Below are positions 6,437 to 7,748 of a DNA stretch of 7,748 nt, piece by piece. Position 1 is the first letter of the stretch, and every line of letters begins with the position of its first letter. The DNA comes from JAQBDA01 sp041301185. Lineage in GTDB: Bacteria; Chloroflexota; Anaerolineae; Anaerolineales; UBA4823. A program made the translations under genes and the position numbers. Location: NCBI GenBank assembly GCA_041301185.1, contig JBFYSV010000313.1, forward strand, positions 1 through 7,748, read 5' to 3'. The notes below the pieces were generated by a model. The model was not told where the DNA came from, searched no databases, and saw only the letters and a list, made by a program, of their open reading frames with translations.

Positions 6437-7108
6437 ATGAACCACAACAATAAACCACTCCAGCAGCTACGCAAGATGCAACGTGATCACCTAGATCGCA
6501 ACGAACAAGCCTGGGTCTGGGAAAAGAAGAAACAGCGCGAACAGCAGGAGCAATGCCGGAATGTAGACGATAATATTCAGATTGGATTAAGGCAAGGCAC
6601 TGCGTCATTTAATGATCTCGAGGCCAAAAATCAGCTGCCAATGGCTTTCAATAGTCGGTGGATGATCCAGGCAATTTCTATGTCCGATGAGACAAAAGTC
6701 CAGACGGGTCAGCGTTGCCATTTGACAACGCTTGTCGCGGATTGTTTCCTATCCTTCAATCGGTTTAACAATCTACGTAATAAGGGGGGTGATTTGATTT
6801 TGGTGGGCAGAAGGGAAAAAGCGACAATTTTATTCCAACGCGAATCAAATTCGGGTAAACCAGTTAAATTTAGCGAGTTAATCGCAATCCGTATTGAAAT
6901 ACCTGGAGATTTTGTCTATCTATGCCATAAGAACACAATACTTGGGAATAGTCTCTCGTACTCATCAAAGCCGGAGTTTGAATGGCAGATCTTGGGGGGC
7001 AAGGTAGGCAAATCGGTGAAATTTGACCGACCGGTAGGTATATTTAATTCTATTGCTGGCGACTACTTGGTTTATGGCAAGCAATCACTCAATAACGGCT
7101 CAAGATAG
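6437..7108 (+). CDS. unrecognised 223-residue protein, possible beta-trefoil, coupled to the SGNH hydrolase
   Basis: I do not recognise this family. Residues about 1-45 are highly charged and helical (EKKKQREQQEQ), likely a coiled coil or linker. From about 75 on it appears beta-rich with spaced motifs such as GGDLILVGRREKATILF, then PGDFVYLCHKNTILGNSLSY...FEWQILGG, and GKSVKFDRPVGIFN...GDYLVYGKQ. The alternation of 'G.xVxFxxxVxLxN..GxYLxY' resembles beta-trefoil repeats (ricin-B or fascin-like), which usually bind carbohydrate or protein; this is inference from pattern only. There is no signal peptide or TM segment. No Shine-Dalgarno is visible before the ATG, which lies 6 bases after the hydrolase stop, so it is probably translated by coupling. 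It is among the most AT-rich parts (about 35% GC at 6841-6900). The pairing suggests the two proteins act together, for example as enzyme and targeting, adaptor or protective partner. Confidence 0.75.
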   Translation: MNHNNKPLQQLRKMQRDHLDRNEQAWVWEKKKQREQQEQCRNVDDNIQIGLRQGTASFNDLEAKNQLPMAFNSRWMIQAISMSDETKVQTGQRCHLTTLVADCFLSFNRFNNLRNKGGDLILVGRREKATILFQRESNSGKPVKFSELIAIRIEIPGDFVYLCHKNTILGNSLSYSSKPEFEWQILGGKVGKSVKFDRPVGIFNSIAGDYLVYGKQSLNNGSR

Positions 7109-7197
7109 CATAACCAGGCATCGAGTAGACTGGAATCTAGGTTTACGCGAATCCATGGTTTGATACACCACAATAAATCATAGGAATGGAGTTACAG

Positions 7198-7748
7198 ATG
7201 TTCAACAACATGAAAGTTATTACCCTCACTGTTCTTGCTACCCTGGCGCTGTTTCTCACTGCCACTGCCAGTGCTGCGTCCGGTTTACTGGTCTCTCGAG
7301 CCGCCCAGACCGGAGCCAGTACCAATACAGGCACTGCTTTCACCTACCAGGGGCACCTGACTGAGGACGGCGGCCTGGCAAATGGCGCCTACGATTTACG
7401 CTTCAGTTTATATGATGCTGAGCAAGTTGGCCTCCAGGTTGGCTCGACGTTGGATATAGAAGATGTGCTCGTAACAAACGGGACGTTCACCGCGTCCTTG
7501 GATTTTGGCGGTGTCTTTGACGGTACAGCCTTGTGGCTGGAGATCGCCGTGCGGGCGGGCAGCAGCGACGGCGAATACACCATCCTCTCCCCCCGCCAGG
7601 AGCTGACCGCCGCGCCGTACGCCTCATATGCTCTGGACTCCGCCCGGATTGGCGGCAACACTGTCATCACGGATGCAGTCCTGGGCACGACCAGCGATTA
7701 CGGCCTGGAGGTACGCGTTAACAACCAGCGCGCCCTGAGAAACACCTA
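7198..7748 (+). CDS. secreted surface protein, N-terminal part (runs off right edge)
   Basis: An open frame of 183 codons starts at ATG 7198 after GGAG (7188-7191, 6-base spacing) and continues beyond the window. Residues 1-26 are a signal peptide with an ASA|A cleavage site; a second in-frame ATG at 7210 (residue 5) is also possible. The mature region contains FTYQGHLTEDGGLANGAYDL, LYDAEQVGLQVGS, an LWLEIAVRAG strand and LSPRQELTAAPYASYALDSA. This N-terminal region is common in large secreted proteins of Chloroflexota and other environmental bacteria. The following GTTSDYGLEVRVNNQRALR is like the segment that, in relatives, leads into long repeat or YadA-head-like regions, often near a tail-fibre-type chaperone; none of that is inside the window. 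GC content returns to about 70% (7561-7620). A role in adhesion or the cell surface is inferred. Confidence 0.85.
   Translation, partial: MFNNMKVITLTVLATLALFLTATASAASGLLVSRAAQTGASTNTGTAFTYQGHLTEDGGLANGAYDLRFSLYDAEQVGLQVGSTLDIEDVLVTNGTFTASLDFGGVFDGTALWLEIAVRAGSSDGEYTILSPRQELTAAPYASYALDSARIGGNTVITDAVLGTTSDYGLEVRVNNQRALRNT

Overview
The window suggests a GC-rich bacterium, most likely of the Chloroflexota (Anaerolineae/Caldilineae-like). This rests on the combination of protein types: a very large HTH + AAA-type ATPase + TPR regulator, a DUF4242 protein, a secreted ScyD/ScyE-like beta-propeller, and a secreted surface protein with the 'FTYQGxL ... LSPRQ..TAAPYA' N-terminal region. The assignment is from recalled family patterns, not from a search.

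Layout. Bases 1-2036 (minus strand) hold the N-terminal 678 codons of the ATPase regulator, which runs off the left edge. Its TTG start faces a compact divergent control region (about 2037-2236) with a strong extended -10 box on the minus strand and two inverted repeats that share a core. Rightward from there lie a 95-residue DUF4242 protein (2237-2524, GTG start) and a secreted beta-propeller protein of the ScyD/ScyE type (2595-3608). These two may be co-transcribed. A GC-rich hairpin follows the second.

From about 3709 to 7197 the DNA is clearly more AT-rich (hand counts of 35-45% GC in sampled 60-base lines, against 67-70% in lines on either side). This stretch carries a six-TM membrane protein of unknown function (3709-4617), a 235-base gap with traces of a small decayed or miscoded ORF, an SGNH/GDSL hydrolase with an extra N-terminal region and no signal peptide (4853-6430), and, 6 bases later, an unrecognised 223-residue protein whose second half resembles a beta-trefoil (6437-7108). 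The last two look like a translationally coupled two-gene unit and are the most interesting part of the window.

From 7198 the sequence returns to high GC with the start of a secreted surface protein that is cut by the right edge.

There are no rRNA, tRNA, CRISPR, transposase or integrase signals. The genes do not form one obvious pathway. The sensible groupings are (a) regulator plus divergent DUF4242/propeller genes sharing an operator region, and (b) the hydrolase/partner pair inside an AT-rich segment that may have been acquired.
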